Origin: Pseudomonadota bacterium
GTDB lineage: Bacteria; Pseudomonadota; Gammaproteobacteria; Burkholderiales; Burkholderiaceae_C
NCBI GenBank assembly: GCA_021841865.1
Contig: JAKCDM010000001.1
Location: forward strand, 29,752-93,751
Length of the DNA stretch: 64,000 bases
Reading direction: 5' to 3'
The translations under genes were made by a program, and so were the position numbers. Below the pieces are notes generated by a model. That model had not been told where the DNA came from. It made no database searches and worked only from the letters and a program-made list of their open reading frames with translations. Positions 40,429-48,316 of this stretch are shown here, one piece after another (position 1 is the first letter of the stretch; each line of letters opens with the position of its first letter).

Positions 40429-41010
40429 ATGAGCGCTCACGACTCCCATCATTCCAAAGGCCATGCCGCGCCCTCCAACGCCTCCGGCGCGCTGCCCTTC
40501 GCACCCACGCTGCGCAAGCTGATCGTGATCCTGGTGCTGGGCTTCGCCGTGCCGGTGATCATCCTGGTGCTGATCGCCCATTTCATCGCGGTCGAGACCG
40601 AGCCGCCGGCCGCGTCGCAACCGGTGGCCGCGCAGGGTAGCGACCGGAATCTCGCCCCGGTGGCGCAGGCCAGCGTGGCCGCGAGCACGACTGCCGCCGC
40701 CAGCACGACTGCCGCCGCCAGCTCCGCCGCGCCTGCCGCGGCCGCCGGCACCACCGTGGCCGACGCCGGCAAGAAGCTCTACGGCAGCACCTGCATCGCC
40801 TGCCATGGCGCCGGGGTCGCTGGCGCACCGAAGGTCGGCGACAAGTCGGACTGGGCGCCGATCATCGCCCAGGGCCTGCCGACCCTGTACGACCGCGCCA
40901 TCCACGGCTACACCGGCAAGCGCGGCGTGATGCCGCCCAAGGGCGGCAGCACCGCGAGCGACGACGACGTCAAGGCCGCCGTGCGCTACATGGTCGCGCA
41001 GTCCAAGTAA
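40429..41010 (+). CDS. membrane-anchored cytochrome c5-like protein
   Basis: N-terminal TM helix KLIVILVLGFAVPVIILVLIAHFIA, Ala/Thr linker, GKKLYGSTCIACHGAGVAGAPKVGDKSDW ... GKRGVMPPKGG: single CxxCH class I cytochrome. Confidence 0.9.
   Translation: MSAHDSHHSKGHAAPSNASGALPFAPTLRKLIVILVLGFAVPVIILVLIAHFIAVETEPPAASQPVAAQGSDRNLAPVAQASVAASTTAAASTTAAASSAAPAAAAGTTVADAGKKLYGSTCIACHGAGVAGAPKVGDKSDWAPIIAQGLPTLYDRAIHGYTGKRGVMPPKGGSTASDDDVKAAVRYMVAQSK
40684..40719 (+). repeat. 18-bp x2 in-frame tandem repeat in the cytochrome linker
   Basis: agcacgactgccgccgcc repeated twice (STTAAA-STTAAA). Confidence 0.85.
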
Positions 41011-41127
41011 GCCCGCCCGCGCGCCCTGCCGGCCCGTCCGTGCAGGGCGCCCCGCGTCGCGCCGCGGAGCCCGCGCGGCAGGGCATGAAACGGTTCCCGG
41101 CGCCGGCGAAGCGCGCGACGCCGGCCT

Positions 41128-41727
41128 CTACCGCCCGGACTGCCGACGCCAGCGCGGCAGCGCCGAGGGGCTGGCGCAAAAGCCCAGGCGCGACTCGATG
41201 TCGCGTTGCGACAGGGTCTCCAGCGGCAGCCGCGGCCCACCCGGAACCCGCAGCTCGGTGAGCCGGGCATCGAGCCAGGGTTCGAGCAGCACCATGTCGA
41301 GGCTGTGCAGCAACCCGGGCCCGATGTCGGTGCGCAGCCACAGCCGGCCCGGCTCGTCCAGCCAGGCCTGCAGCACCCGGCACGCCGCCCCGGTGTGCGC
41401 AGTCCACAGCGCGCGATCGCCGTCGAGCTGAACGCGAAGCACGAGCGGCGCCGCGTCGAGTTCGACGAACACCTGTTGCGGGCCGTTCTGGCAATACCAG
41501 CAACCCTGCGCGTCGGCCTGGTAATTGCGCGCGAGGAACGCTGCCAGGCCCGGGTGCAGCAGCCGACTCGCACCACCCCGCTCGAGGCTGCCGTCGACAC
41601 GGCGCGGCCACGGCAGCGCCTGCGTGTCGCGCATCCACCACTGCCCGCGCGCGTCGAGGCCCAGCCAGCCGGCACAGGCCGGCACGTCGGGCCACCGCTG
41701 CATCGCGCGCAAGACCTGTTCGTCCAT
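41128..41727 (-). CDS. conserved hypothetical protein (DUF2946-like, Burkholderiales-type)
   Basis: MDEQVLRAMQRWPDVPACAGWLGLDARGQWWMRD...YQADAQGCWYCQNGPQQVFVELDAAPLVLR; recalled as a conserved family, name uncertain. Confidence 0.6.
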   Translation of the reverse strand: MDEQVLRAMQRWPDVPACAGWLGLDARGQWWMRDTQALPWPRRVDGSLERGGASRLLHPGLAAFLARNYQADAQGCWYCQNGPQQVFVELDAAPLVLRVQLDGDRALWTAHTGAACRVLQAWLDEPGRLWLRTDIGPGLLHSLDMVLLEPWLDARLTELRVPGGPRLPLETLSQRDIESRLGFCASPSALPRWRRQSGR

Positions 41728-41753
41728 GGAGCGGGCCCGTCCCGGCAAGGCCT

Positions 41754-42203
41754 TCAGTGCAGGCGCTCGGACTGGGCGAGCAGTTCGCCGGCCTCGTCGA
41801 TCGTGCCCGGGCTGGCATGGTGCAGCACCAGGCGCCAGCCCTGCGGAGTGCGAAGGTACACGTTGGTGGCCAGCACGCAGCCGAAGGCAGCGCCGGAGCC
41901 GGCCGGCAGGCGCACGCGCTCGACCACGTTGTGCACCGCGCAGCCCATCGTGACCGTGCGCAACACGCGCTCCGCGGCCACGGCCAGCGCGCCGCCGCCG
42001 AGCAGTTGTTCGTAACTGGCGCGAATCGCCGCGGCGCCGACCAGGCGCGGCCCGCCCGGGTGCACGCACACCGGCTCGTCGTCGTCGGCCCACACGCGCA
42101 TCACCGCCTCGACATCGCCTGCCTGCAGCGCCTCGTAGAAGGCGGCCTCGGCGGCCTCGGCCGAACTATGGGGTGCGCTGGGAACTGACGGCGAACGAGA
42201 CAT
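41754..42203 (-). CDS. SnoaL/NTF2-like nuclear transport factor fold protein
   Basis: AEAAFYEALQAGDVEAVMRVWADDDEPVCVHPGGPRLVGAAAIRASYEQL...NVYLRTPQGWRLVLHHAS. Confidence 0.8.
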   Translation of the reverse strand: MSRSPSVPSAPHSSAEAAEAAFYEALQAGDVEAVMRVWADDDEPVCVHPGGPRLVGAAAIRASYEQLLGGGALAVAAERVLRTVTMGCAVHNVVERVRLPAGSGAAFGCVLATNVYLRTPQGWRLVLHHASPGTIDEAGELLAQSERLH

Positions 42204-42271
42204 CGAGGGCTCCACGCGGCAGCCGGCTCGCGGCGCGCCCTCGCGCGCGGCGGACGAGCCCGGCCTCGGCC

Positions 42272-43147
42272 CTATTTGAACACGACCGTCTTGTGGCCAT
42301 TGCGCAGGATGCGGTGCTCGACATGCCAGCGCACGGCACGCGCCAGAACCTGGTTCTCGACGTCCTGGCCGACCGCCGTCAGCTCGGCAGCATCCAGGCT
42401 GTGATCGACCCGCTGCACGTCCTGCTCGATGATCGGGCCTTCGTCCAGGTCGGCGGTGACGTAGTGCGCGGTGGCACCGATCAGCTTGACCCCGCGGTCG
42501 TGCGCCTGCTGGTAGGGGCGCGCTCCCTTGAAACTGGGCAGGAAGGAATGGTGGATGTTGATGGCGCGCCCGTCGAGCGCGGCGCAGAACTCAGGGCTCA
42601 GGATCTGCATGTAGCGCGCCAGCACCAGCAATTCGACCCGCTGCTCGCGCATCAGGGCCTCGATGCGCGACTCCTGCGCCCGCTTGGTCGCCGCGTCGGC
42701 TCCCGTCGGCAGCGGCTCGTGGTGGAACGGCACCTCGTAGTGCGCGGCCAGCGCGGAACAGTCCGCATGGTTGGACACCACGCCCACCACTTCCATCGGC
42801 ATCTGCCCGGCACGCCAGCGAAACAGCAGGTCGTTGAGGCAGTGGGCCTGGCGGCTGACCGCGATCAGCACCCTGGGACGCCGCGCCAGCGCATGGATCG
42901 ACGCCTGCATTGCGAAGCGCTGACGCAGGTCGGCGAACAGCAGCTCGACCTTGTCGGCGCCGTCCAGATGGGCTGGCGCCGAGAAGTGCACGCGCATGAA
43001 GAACAAGCCGGTGGCCGGGTCCCCGAACTGCTGCGAATCCAGGATGTTGCAACCGGCCTGGTAGAGCACGCCGGAAACCGAGTACACGATGCCCTTGGCA
43101 TCGGCACAGGACAGGGTGAGGATGAAGTCGTGGGCAGCGGGGTTCAT
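42272..43147 (-). CDS. purU: formyltetrahydrofolate deformylase
   Basis: ACT-like N-terminus LTLSCADAKGIVYSVSGVLYQAGCNILDSQQF, then VGVVSNHADCSALAAHYEVPFHHEPL ... INIHHSFLPSFKGARPYQQAHDRGVKLIGATAHYVTADLDEGPIIEQDV. Confidence 0.95.
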   Translation of the reverse strand: MNPAAHDFILTLSCADAKGIVYSVSGVLYQAGCNILDSQQFGDPATGLFFMRVHFSAPAHLDGADKVELLFADLRQRFAMQASIHALARRPRVLIAVSRQAHCLNDLLFRWRAGQMPMEVVGVVSNHADCSALAAHYEVPFHHEPLPTGADAATKRAQESRIEALMREQRVELLVLARYMQILSPEFCAALDGRAINIHHSFLPSFKGARPYQQAHDRGVKLIGATAHYVTADLDEGPIIEQDVQRVDHSLDAAELTAVGQDVENQVLARAVRWHVEHRILRNGHKTVVFK

Positions 43148-43214
43148 GGTGCGCGGCTACGCGCCGCCGACCATCGGCGGCGCTGGCGCATTCTAGGGAA
43201 ACCCCCAGTACGGC

Positions 43215-44261
43215 TCAGGAATCGTCGAGGCGTGCCACCACGGCCGCGGCGAACTCGCGCGTTCCGGCCTTTCCACCGAGGTCGCCGGTGCGCACGCCGT
43301 CGACATTCAGGGTGCGCTCGATGGCGCGTCGCAGGCGGTCGGCCAGGTCCTTGCGCCCGACGTGGTCGAGCATCATGCCGGCGGCCAGCATCAGCGCCAC
43401 CGGGTTGGCGATGCCCTTGCCGGCGATGTCCGGCGCCGAGCCGTGCACGGCCTCGAACATCGCCGCATCGCGCCCGATGTTGGCGCCCGGCGCCATGCCC
43501 AGCCCGCCGACCAGCCCGGCGCACAGATCCGACAGGATGTCCCCGAACAGGTTGGTGGTCACCAGCGCGTCGAACTGCCAGGGGTTGATGACGAGTTTCA
43601 TGCAGCAGGCGTCGACGATCACGTCGTCCAGCGCGATGCGGTCGGCGTATTTCTGCTGGTGCAGCTGGTAGGCGGTTTCCAGGAAGATCCCGGTCAGCGC
43701 CTTCATGATGTTGGCCTTGTGCACCACGGTCATCTTCTTGCGCCCCAGCGCGATGGCCGTGGTGAAGGCGTAATCCAGGATGTGCCGCGCCCCCTGCCGG
43801 GTGTTGACGCCCGTCGACATCGCCACGGCGTGCGGGTCGTCGTCGATCGGGATGTAGTGCTCGTAGCCCATGTACAGGCCCTCGACGTTCTCGCGGAACA
43901 CCAGCAGGTCGATGTTGTCGAAACGCCCGCCCGGAATCATGGTCCGCGCCGGGCGCATGTTCGCGTACAACTGGAAGGCCTCGCGCAGGCGCACGTTGGA
44001 CGAGCGGTAGCCGCCGCCGGACGGCGTCTCCAGCGGGCCCTTGAGCGCCAGCCGGGTGCGCCGGATGCTGTCCAGCGTGGCTTCGGGAAGCGGGTCGCCG
44101 GCGGCCTTGACCCCGCCGAGCCCGGCGATCTGCGCATCCCAGTCGAAGGGAGCGCCGAGCGCGTCGAGCACGTGCAGCGTGGCGTCCATGATCTCGGGAC
44201 CGATGCCATCGCCGGCGATCAGGGTTGCGGGAATGCGGCTTGCGGGGGGGCTGTCGGCCAT
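43215..44261 (-). CDS. isocitrate/isopropylmalate dehydrogenase family (NAD-type isocitrate dehydrogenase-like)
   Basis: PATLIAGDGIGPEIM...RTRLALKGPLETPSGGGYRSSNVRLREAFQLYANMRPA...VTTNLFGDILSDLCAGLVGGLGMAPGANIG...FEAVHGSAPDIAGKGIANPVA. Confidence 0.9.
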   Translation of the reverse strand: MADSPPASRIPATLIAGDGIGPEIMDATLHVLDALGAPFDWDAQIAGLGGVKAAGDPLPEATLDSIRRTRLALKGPLETPSGGGYRSSNVRLREAFQLYANMRPARTMIPGGRFDNIDLLVFRENVEGLYMGYEHYIPIDDDPHAVAMSTGVNTRQGARHILDYAFTTAIALGRKKMTVVHKANIMKALTGIFLETAYQLHQQKYADRIALDDVIVDACCMKLVINPWQFDALVTTNLFGDILSDLCAGLVGGLGMAPGANIGRDAAMFEAVHGSAPDIAGKGIANPVALMLAAGMMLDHVGRKDLADRLRRAIERTLNVDGVRTGDLGGKAGTREFAAAVVARLDDS

Positions 44262-44426
44262 GCCTTCGTCTCCTGGGTCATGCGTGGGTTGCGCGTCGAG
44301 GGTGCGCGCCGCGACCCAAGCATAAGCGCGCGCCACTGACACGGACTTGACGCGGCGTACCGCCCGCGCAAAACCGGCATTTCCAGCGACCGAGCAAGGT
44401 CTTGCAGGCACGGCGGGAACTCGGCG

Positions 44427-44438
44427 ACGTCCGGACGT
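44427..44438. promoter_or_regulatory. perfect 12-bp palindrome ACGTCCGGACGT 38 bp upstream of the 44477 start codon
   Basis: Direct reading. Confidence 0.35.
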
Positions 44439-44476
44439 GTCCAACGGGGACGACCCCCGATCCGGAGCCACGAACC

Positions 44477-45424
44477 ATGCACTCCCGCACGATGCCTTCG
44501 CAGCCCATTCCGGGCAAGCGCCTGCTGGCAGGCCTGTTCGGGGCCTTGCTGGCCTGCGCCGCCGCTGCCGTCAATGCCACCGATGCCACCGATTCCGCCC
44601 CGCTGCCGTCGCGCGACCTCGCGCGCGCAGGCATGGCCGGCGACATCCCTGATTCCTGCAGCCGCGACGTGGAATCGATTTCACGGGAAATCGAGCGTTT
44701 CAACGCAATCCAGGTTCCCGATTCCCAGGCCCCTGAGCAACGCATGTACTCCGTCAGCGACTTCGACCCCGGAAGCCTGCGCCTGGACCATGGCCGCTGC
44801 GTGGTCGATTGCAGCGGCGCGTACGAGAACAGGCAGCAGTTGCGGCGCATCGCGCAAGCGCCTTGCAGCTGGCGGCCCGGCGACTGGGGCAACACCATCC
44901 GCTTCACCGGCGGCTGTGCGCTCGATCAGAGCGAGATGAGCGGGGCGATCAGCTCGCAGGGAAGCATCTCCGTGGCCGACGAGCGGGGGCCCGAGGGAGC
45001 GCAGCTCCAGGTGCTCGCGCTCGATCCGGGCACTGCCTTCACCGGCGGCAACACCTGCGCAAGCACCTGCGTCACGCCGAAACTTCCCCCCGGAATGTGC
45101 CACTGGACCCTGTTCGACTGGGGTGGCAGCATCGCCAGAAGCCCCGCCCCCGAAGTGGCGTGCCTGAGCGACTACCACGAAATCCAGCAGCAGATCCGCT
45201 ACTACGACTCCGTGCTGGTCCCCGACGCGCTCTACCCCGAGACGACCTCGCACCGTGTCACCAGCCTGCTCGGCAAGCCCGTGCTGACGCAAGACACCTG
45301 CTCCGCGGGCTGCACCACGATCGACAACCCGCCCGCCACCTGCACATGGACTGCGCACCAGTGGGGCCAGACGGTGCGCTACCACGGGCAGCCTCCCGCC
45401 GCGCAGCAAGCCGGCCGCGAGTGA
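44477..45424 (+). CDS. predicted secreted protein with three Cys/Trp-rich repeats (novel family, copy 1)
   Basis: Signal peptide MHSRTMPSQPIPGKRLLAGLFGALLACAAAAVNA; repeats begin at C codons 44657, 44915, 45161; each has CxxxC...CxWxxxx(W)Gx(T/S)(I/V). Confidence 0.75.
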   Translation: MHSRTMPSQPIPGKRLLAGLFGALLACAAAAVNATDATDSAPLPSRDLARAGMAGDIPDSCSRDVESISREIERFNAIQVPDSQAPEQRMYSVSDFDPGSLRLDHGRCVVDCSGAYENRQQLRRIAQAPCSWRPGDWGNTIRFTGGCALDQSEMSGAISSQGSISVADERGPEGAQLQVLALDPGTAFTGGNTCASTCVTPKLPPGMCHWTLFDWGGSIARSPAPEVACLSDYHEIQQQIRYYDSVLVPDALYPETTSHRVTSLLGKPVLTQDTCSAGCTTIDNPPATCTWTAHQWGQTVRYHGQPPAAQQAGRE

Positions 45425-45485
45425 TTGGTGCAAGTGATTGGCGCAAGTGATTGCCGCGATTGATTGCCGCGAGTGGTTGCCGCAA
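45421..45485 (+). repeat. 13-bp x5 tandem repeat overlapping the stop codon of the upstream CDS
   Basis: gtgattggtgcaa / gtgattggcgcaa / gtgattgccgcga / ttgattgccgcga / gtggttgccgcaa. Confidence 0.9.
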
Positions 45486-45545
45486 TCCGCCCCGCAGGCC
45501 TCGCACGCCCGGGCCTGCAGGGCCGCGCAGGCACTCCGCGGGCAC

Positions 45546-46316
45546 TCAACGCACCGGAAAATCGAAAAAGGTGTGCGGATACGGTTCGTCGACCAGCGAG
45601 AAATGCCACCATTCGGTCGCCAGCGGGGCAAAGCCCGCGCGTTGCATCGACATGCGCAGCAACAGCCGGTTGGCGCGCGCCTGTGCCGACGGCAACGGCG
45701 AAGCGGGATGCGATGCCACACTGAAGCAGTCGTAGCCGGTGCCGAAATCCAGGCTGTTGTCGGGATAGCGCGAGCCCGCCGGGGCCCTGCAGTCGCGCAG
45801 CGCAGCGCCCGAGGGCAGCTGCGGAATTCGGCTGCCCAGTTCGACGATGGTCAGGTCCACCGTGCTTCCCCGGCTGTGCCCGGAACGCGCCGCCACGTAG
45901 CCCTTGTCGAACAACTCGGACTTGTCGACTTCGCGATAGAACTCGTCGCGCATGGTCTGGTCGTCGACATCGCGCGACCACGCAAGCATCGCGTCGGCGG
46001 CGCGCTGCGGGCGGTAGCAGTCGTAGACCTTCAAGCCAAGCCCCATCGGCCGCAACTCGCGCTGGACCTTCGCCAGCGCCCGGGCCGCGCGCAACGTCAG
46101 CAGGCAACGCGGGGCTTCGTAACCCGCGATGGGCCTGCCGATGAAATTGTGGGCCCCCGCATAGCGCATGTCGACCTGCAGCCCGGGCACCACGCTGGCC
46201 GCATCGACGAAATCGGCCGGGCGCACGGCGCGGCATGGCGAATCGGCCAGCACACCGCCGACGCAAGCCACCGGACAACACAACAGGCAGCACAGCACAT
46301 GGGCACGAGTGAGCAT
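45546..46316 (-). CDS. exported VanX/DdpX-like D-alanyl-D-alanine dipeptidase
   Basis: MLTRAHVLCCLLCCPVACVGGVLADSP export signal; VDMRYAGAHNFIGRPIAGY; LKVYDCYRPQRA; SGHSRGSTVDLTIV (SxHxxGxxxD); ATEWWHFSL (ExxWH). Confidence 0.85.
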   Translation of the reverse strand: MLTRAHVLCCLLCCPVACVGGVLADSPCRAVRPADFVDAASVVPGLQVDMRYAGAHNFIGRPIAGYEAPRCLLTLRAARALAKVQRELRPMGLGLKVYDCYRPQRAADAMLAWSRDVDDQTMRDEFYREVDKSELFDKGYVAARSGHSRGSTVDLTIVELGSRIPQLPSGAALRDCRAPAGSRYPDNSLDFGTGYDCFSVASHPASPLPSAQARANRLLLRMSMQRAGFAPLATEWWHFSLVDEPYPHTFFDFPVR

Positions 46317-46560
46317 CACGACATCCCGGAATTCCAGTGAGCGCCCGCGCATGGGCAATTCATTTTGGATGCACTGCATGCGAGAAAGTTCCCACACCGC
46401 GGGCCGGGCAGCGCCGCGGCGAGCAGCCTGGAGGGTGTTTCGCCGCGCATCCGGCACGTGCCGGCCCGGCGCGCTTCAATCAAGCGACGCGGCCACCCGC
46501 CCGAACCAGCCTGTTCATGAGAGCGGCACCCCCTGCCCCACCCCGAAGCAGCAGACCTCG

Positions 46561-47475
46561 ATGCGTAGCTCCGCCCGCTCCCCCGATACGGCCCCCACCA
46601 CGGCCTGGCGTGCTGCCGCATGCATGGGCGCACGCAGGGGCAGGCACGCCGTGGCTCTGCTGTTGGGCGGCTGTGCGGCCTGCCTGGCGCTGAGCGCGCA
46701 GGTCCGCGCCGACGGCGCCCCCAGCGATCCACTGCCGCCTTGCGAGCTCGACGCCAACGCAGTCTGGGATTACGTCATGGAGCACAGAGGGCTGGGCATC
46801 AGCGATTCGATGGTGCCGGCCAAGCGCTACTTCGTGCCCGACGTGTATCCCCTGATGACGCGATTCGAGATGGGCCTGTGTCGGGTGCCTTGCGCCGGCT
46901 TTCGCGACAACTGGCAGCCGAACTATGGCACCGTCTGGGGAGAATGTCGCTGGAAGCCCCATGACTGGGCCAGCACCATACGGTTCTTCGGCGGCTGCAG
47001 CCAGGATCTGCACGACATCCAGGAGCGCCTTCAGGTCGACGGCAGCGTCAGCGCGCGCGACTCGCGCGACCCGCAGGCGCTGTGGTTTCGCGTCGTCACG
47101 GTGCAGGAGCCCGCGGTGGCCACCGGAAGCGCTTGCGCGATGCCCTGCACCAGCACGCTCAGCGGCGACGGGCTGTGCACCTGGCAGCCCCTCGACTGGG
47201 GCAACACCCTGGGCTTCGCTCCCGGCCAGGCCGGCAGCTGCACCACGGACTACCAGCAGATGCTCGACCAGATCGATGCCTACACTGCGATGCTCGTGCC
47301 CAACGCGGGGCCCGCGAACGGCACCGCGCACTGGGTCGACGGCCTGCGCGGCGCACCCAGCGTGGCCGGCGGCCAGTGCGAGGCCAGCTGCACCAGCCCT
47401 GGCAGCGCGCCGGGCAGCTGCAGCTGGCAGCCCGGAAACTGGGGCGACACCATCCGCTACCGCGACGCACCCTGA
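46561..47475 (+). CDS. predicted secreted protein with three Cys/Trp-rich repeats (novel family, copy 2)
   Basis: Signal peptide ...HAVALLLGGCAACLALSAQVRA; repeats begin at C codons 46741, 46996, 47239 with the same CxxxC...CxWxxxxWxxT pattern as copy 1. Start could alternatively be 46624. Confidence 0.72.
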   Translation: MRSSARSPDTAPTTAWRAAACMGARRGRHAVALLLGGCAACLALSAQVRADGAPSDPLPPCELDANAVWDYVMEHRGLGISDSMVPAKRYFVPDVYPLMTRFEMGLCRVPCAGFRDNWQPNYGTVWGECRWKPHDWASTIRFFGGCSQDLHDIQERLQVDGSVSARDSRDPQALWFRVVTVQEPAVATGSACAMPCTSTLSGDGLCTWQPLDWGNTLGFAPGQAGSCTTDYQQMLDQIDAYTAMLVPNAGPANGTAHWVDGLRGAPSVAGGQCEASCTSPGSAPGSCSWQPGNWGDTIRYRDAP

Positions 47476-47497
47476 CGCCGCTGCGAGCGCAAGGCGT

Positions 47498-48316
47498 TCA
47501 AGCCTGAGGCGGATCGAGAAATCCGTCGGCACGCCAGGTCAGCACCAGGGTGTCCCGGCAACCCCTTTCCACGTCGCTGGCGGGAAGAATCGGCGTGGTT
47601 TCGTGAATCACCCTCGTGTCGTCCATCAGCAGCACGCTCCACGGCTGTTCCAGTGTGAAACGCACGCCACGCGCACCCTGCAGTTCGAACACACGGCTTT
47701 CCCCACCGCGGATGCCGCGGCGCTGCGCAAGCAGCACGGCGACGAAATCCACACCGTCGCGATGCGCGCCCTCGGGCGTCGGTCGGCCGATGCCGTCGGC
47801 CGTGTCGATGCGAAACTGGTGCGCCTCGACGAACCAGCGAGGCTGCGCGCGCACACCGCGAAACAGCTCGCCCAGGCCCTGCAGCAAGGCCTTCCAGCAT
47901 GGCAGCGCGCACAGGCGCTCATCCAGCGGCTCCAGCCAGCGCACCAGGCCGCCGTGCAGCGCGTTGTAGGTCAGCGGCTGGTAATGCGCGCGGTGCGCGA
48001 CCTGGCGCAGGCCGGCCGACGCAGCGTCGAACTCGTGCACGAAACTGCCGTGCCGCCTGCGACGGTAGCGACCGCCGTCCTTCAGGTACGGGTCGGCGGG
48101 AAGTTCCTCCCACAGCGGCTGCGCCGCGGCGCAGTCGGACGCGGAAATTCCGCAAAGCTCGCCGAGCTGGCTCGGCCGCAGCAGCGCGAAACCCTGCTCG
48201 CGCATGCGCAGCCGCAGCGCGTCCCGCAGACCGCTGCCCGGCGTGGCCGCTTCGGGCCCGAAAGCGGGGCCGAAATCGAAGCCCGGCGTGGCCGCTGCCG
48301 GCGTCTCAGCGGCCAT
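47498..48316 (-). CDS. 2OG-Fe dioxygenase family protein (BsmA/IDO-like)
   Basis: AHYQPLTYNALHGGLVRWLEPLD...EAHQFRIDTADGIGRPTPEGAHRDGVDFVAVLLAQRRGIRGGESRVF...LLMDDTRVIHETTPI: HxD...H Fe ligands. Confidence 0.75.
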   Translation of the reverse strand: MAAETPAAATPGFDFGPAFGPEAATPGSGLRDALRLRMREQGFALLRPSQLGELCGISASDCAAAQPLWEELPADPYLKDGGRYRRRRHGSFVHEFDAASAGLRQVAHRAHYQPLTYNALHGGLVRWLEPLDERLCALPCWKALLQGLGELFRGVRAQPRWFVEAHQFRIDTADGIGRPTPEGAHRDGVDFVAVLLAQRRGIRGGESRVFELQGARGVRFTLEQPWSVLLMDDTRVIHETTPILPASDVERGCRDTLVLTWRADGFLDPPQA

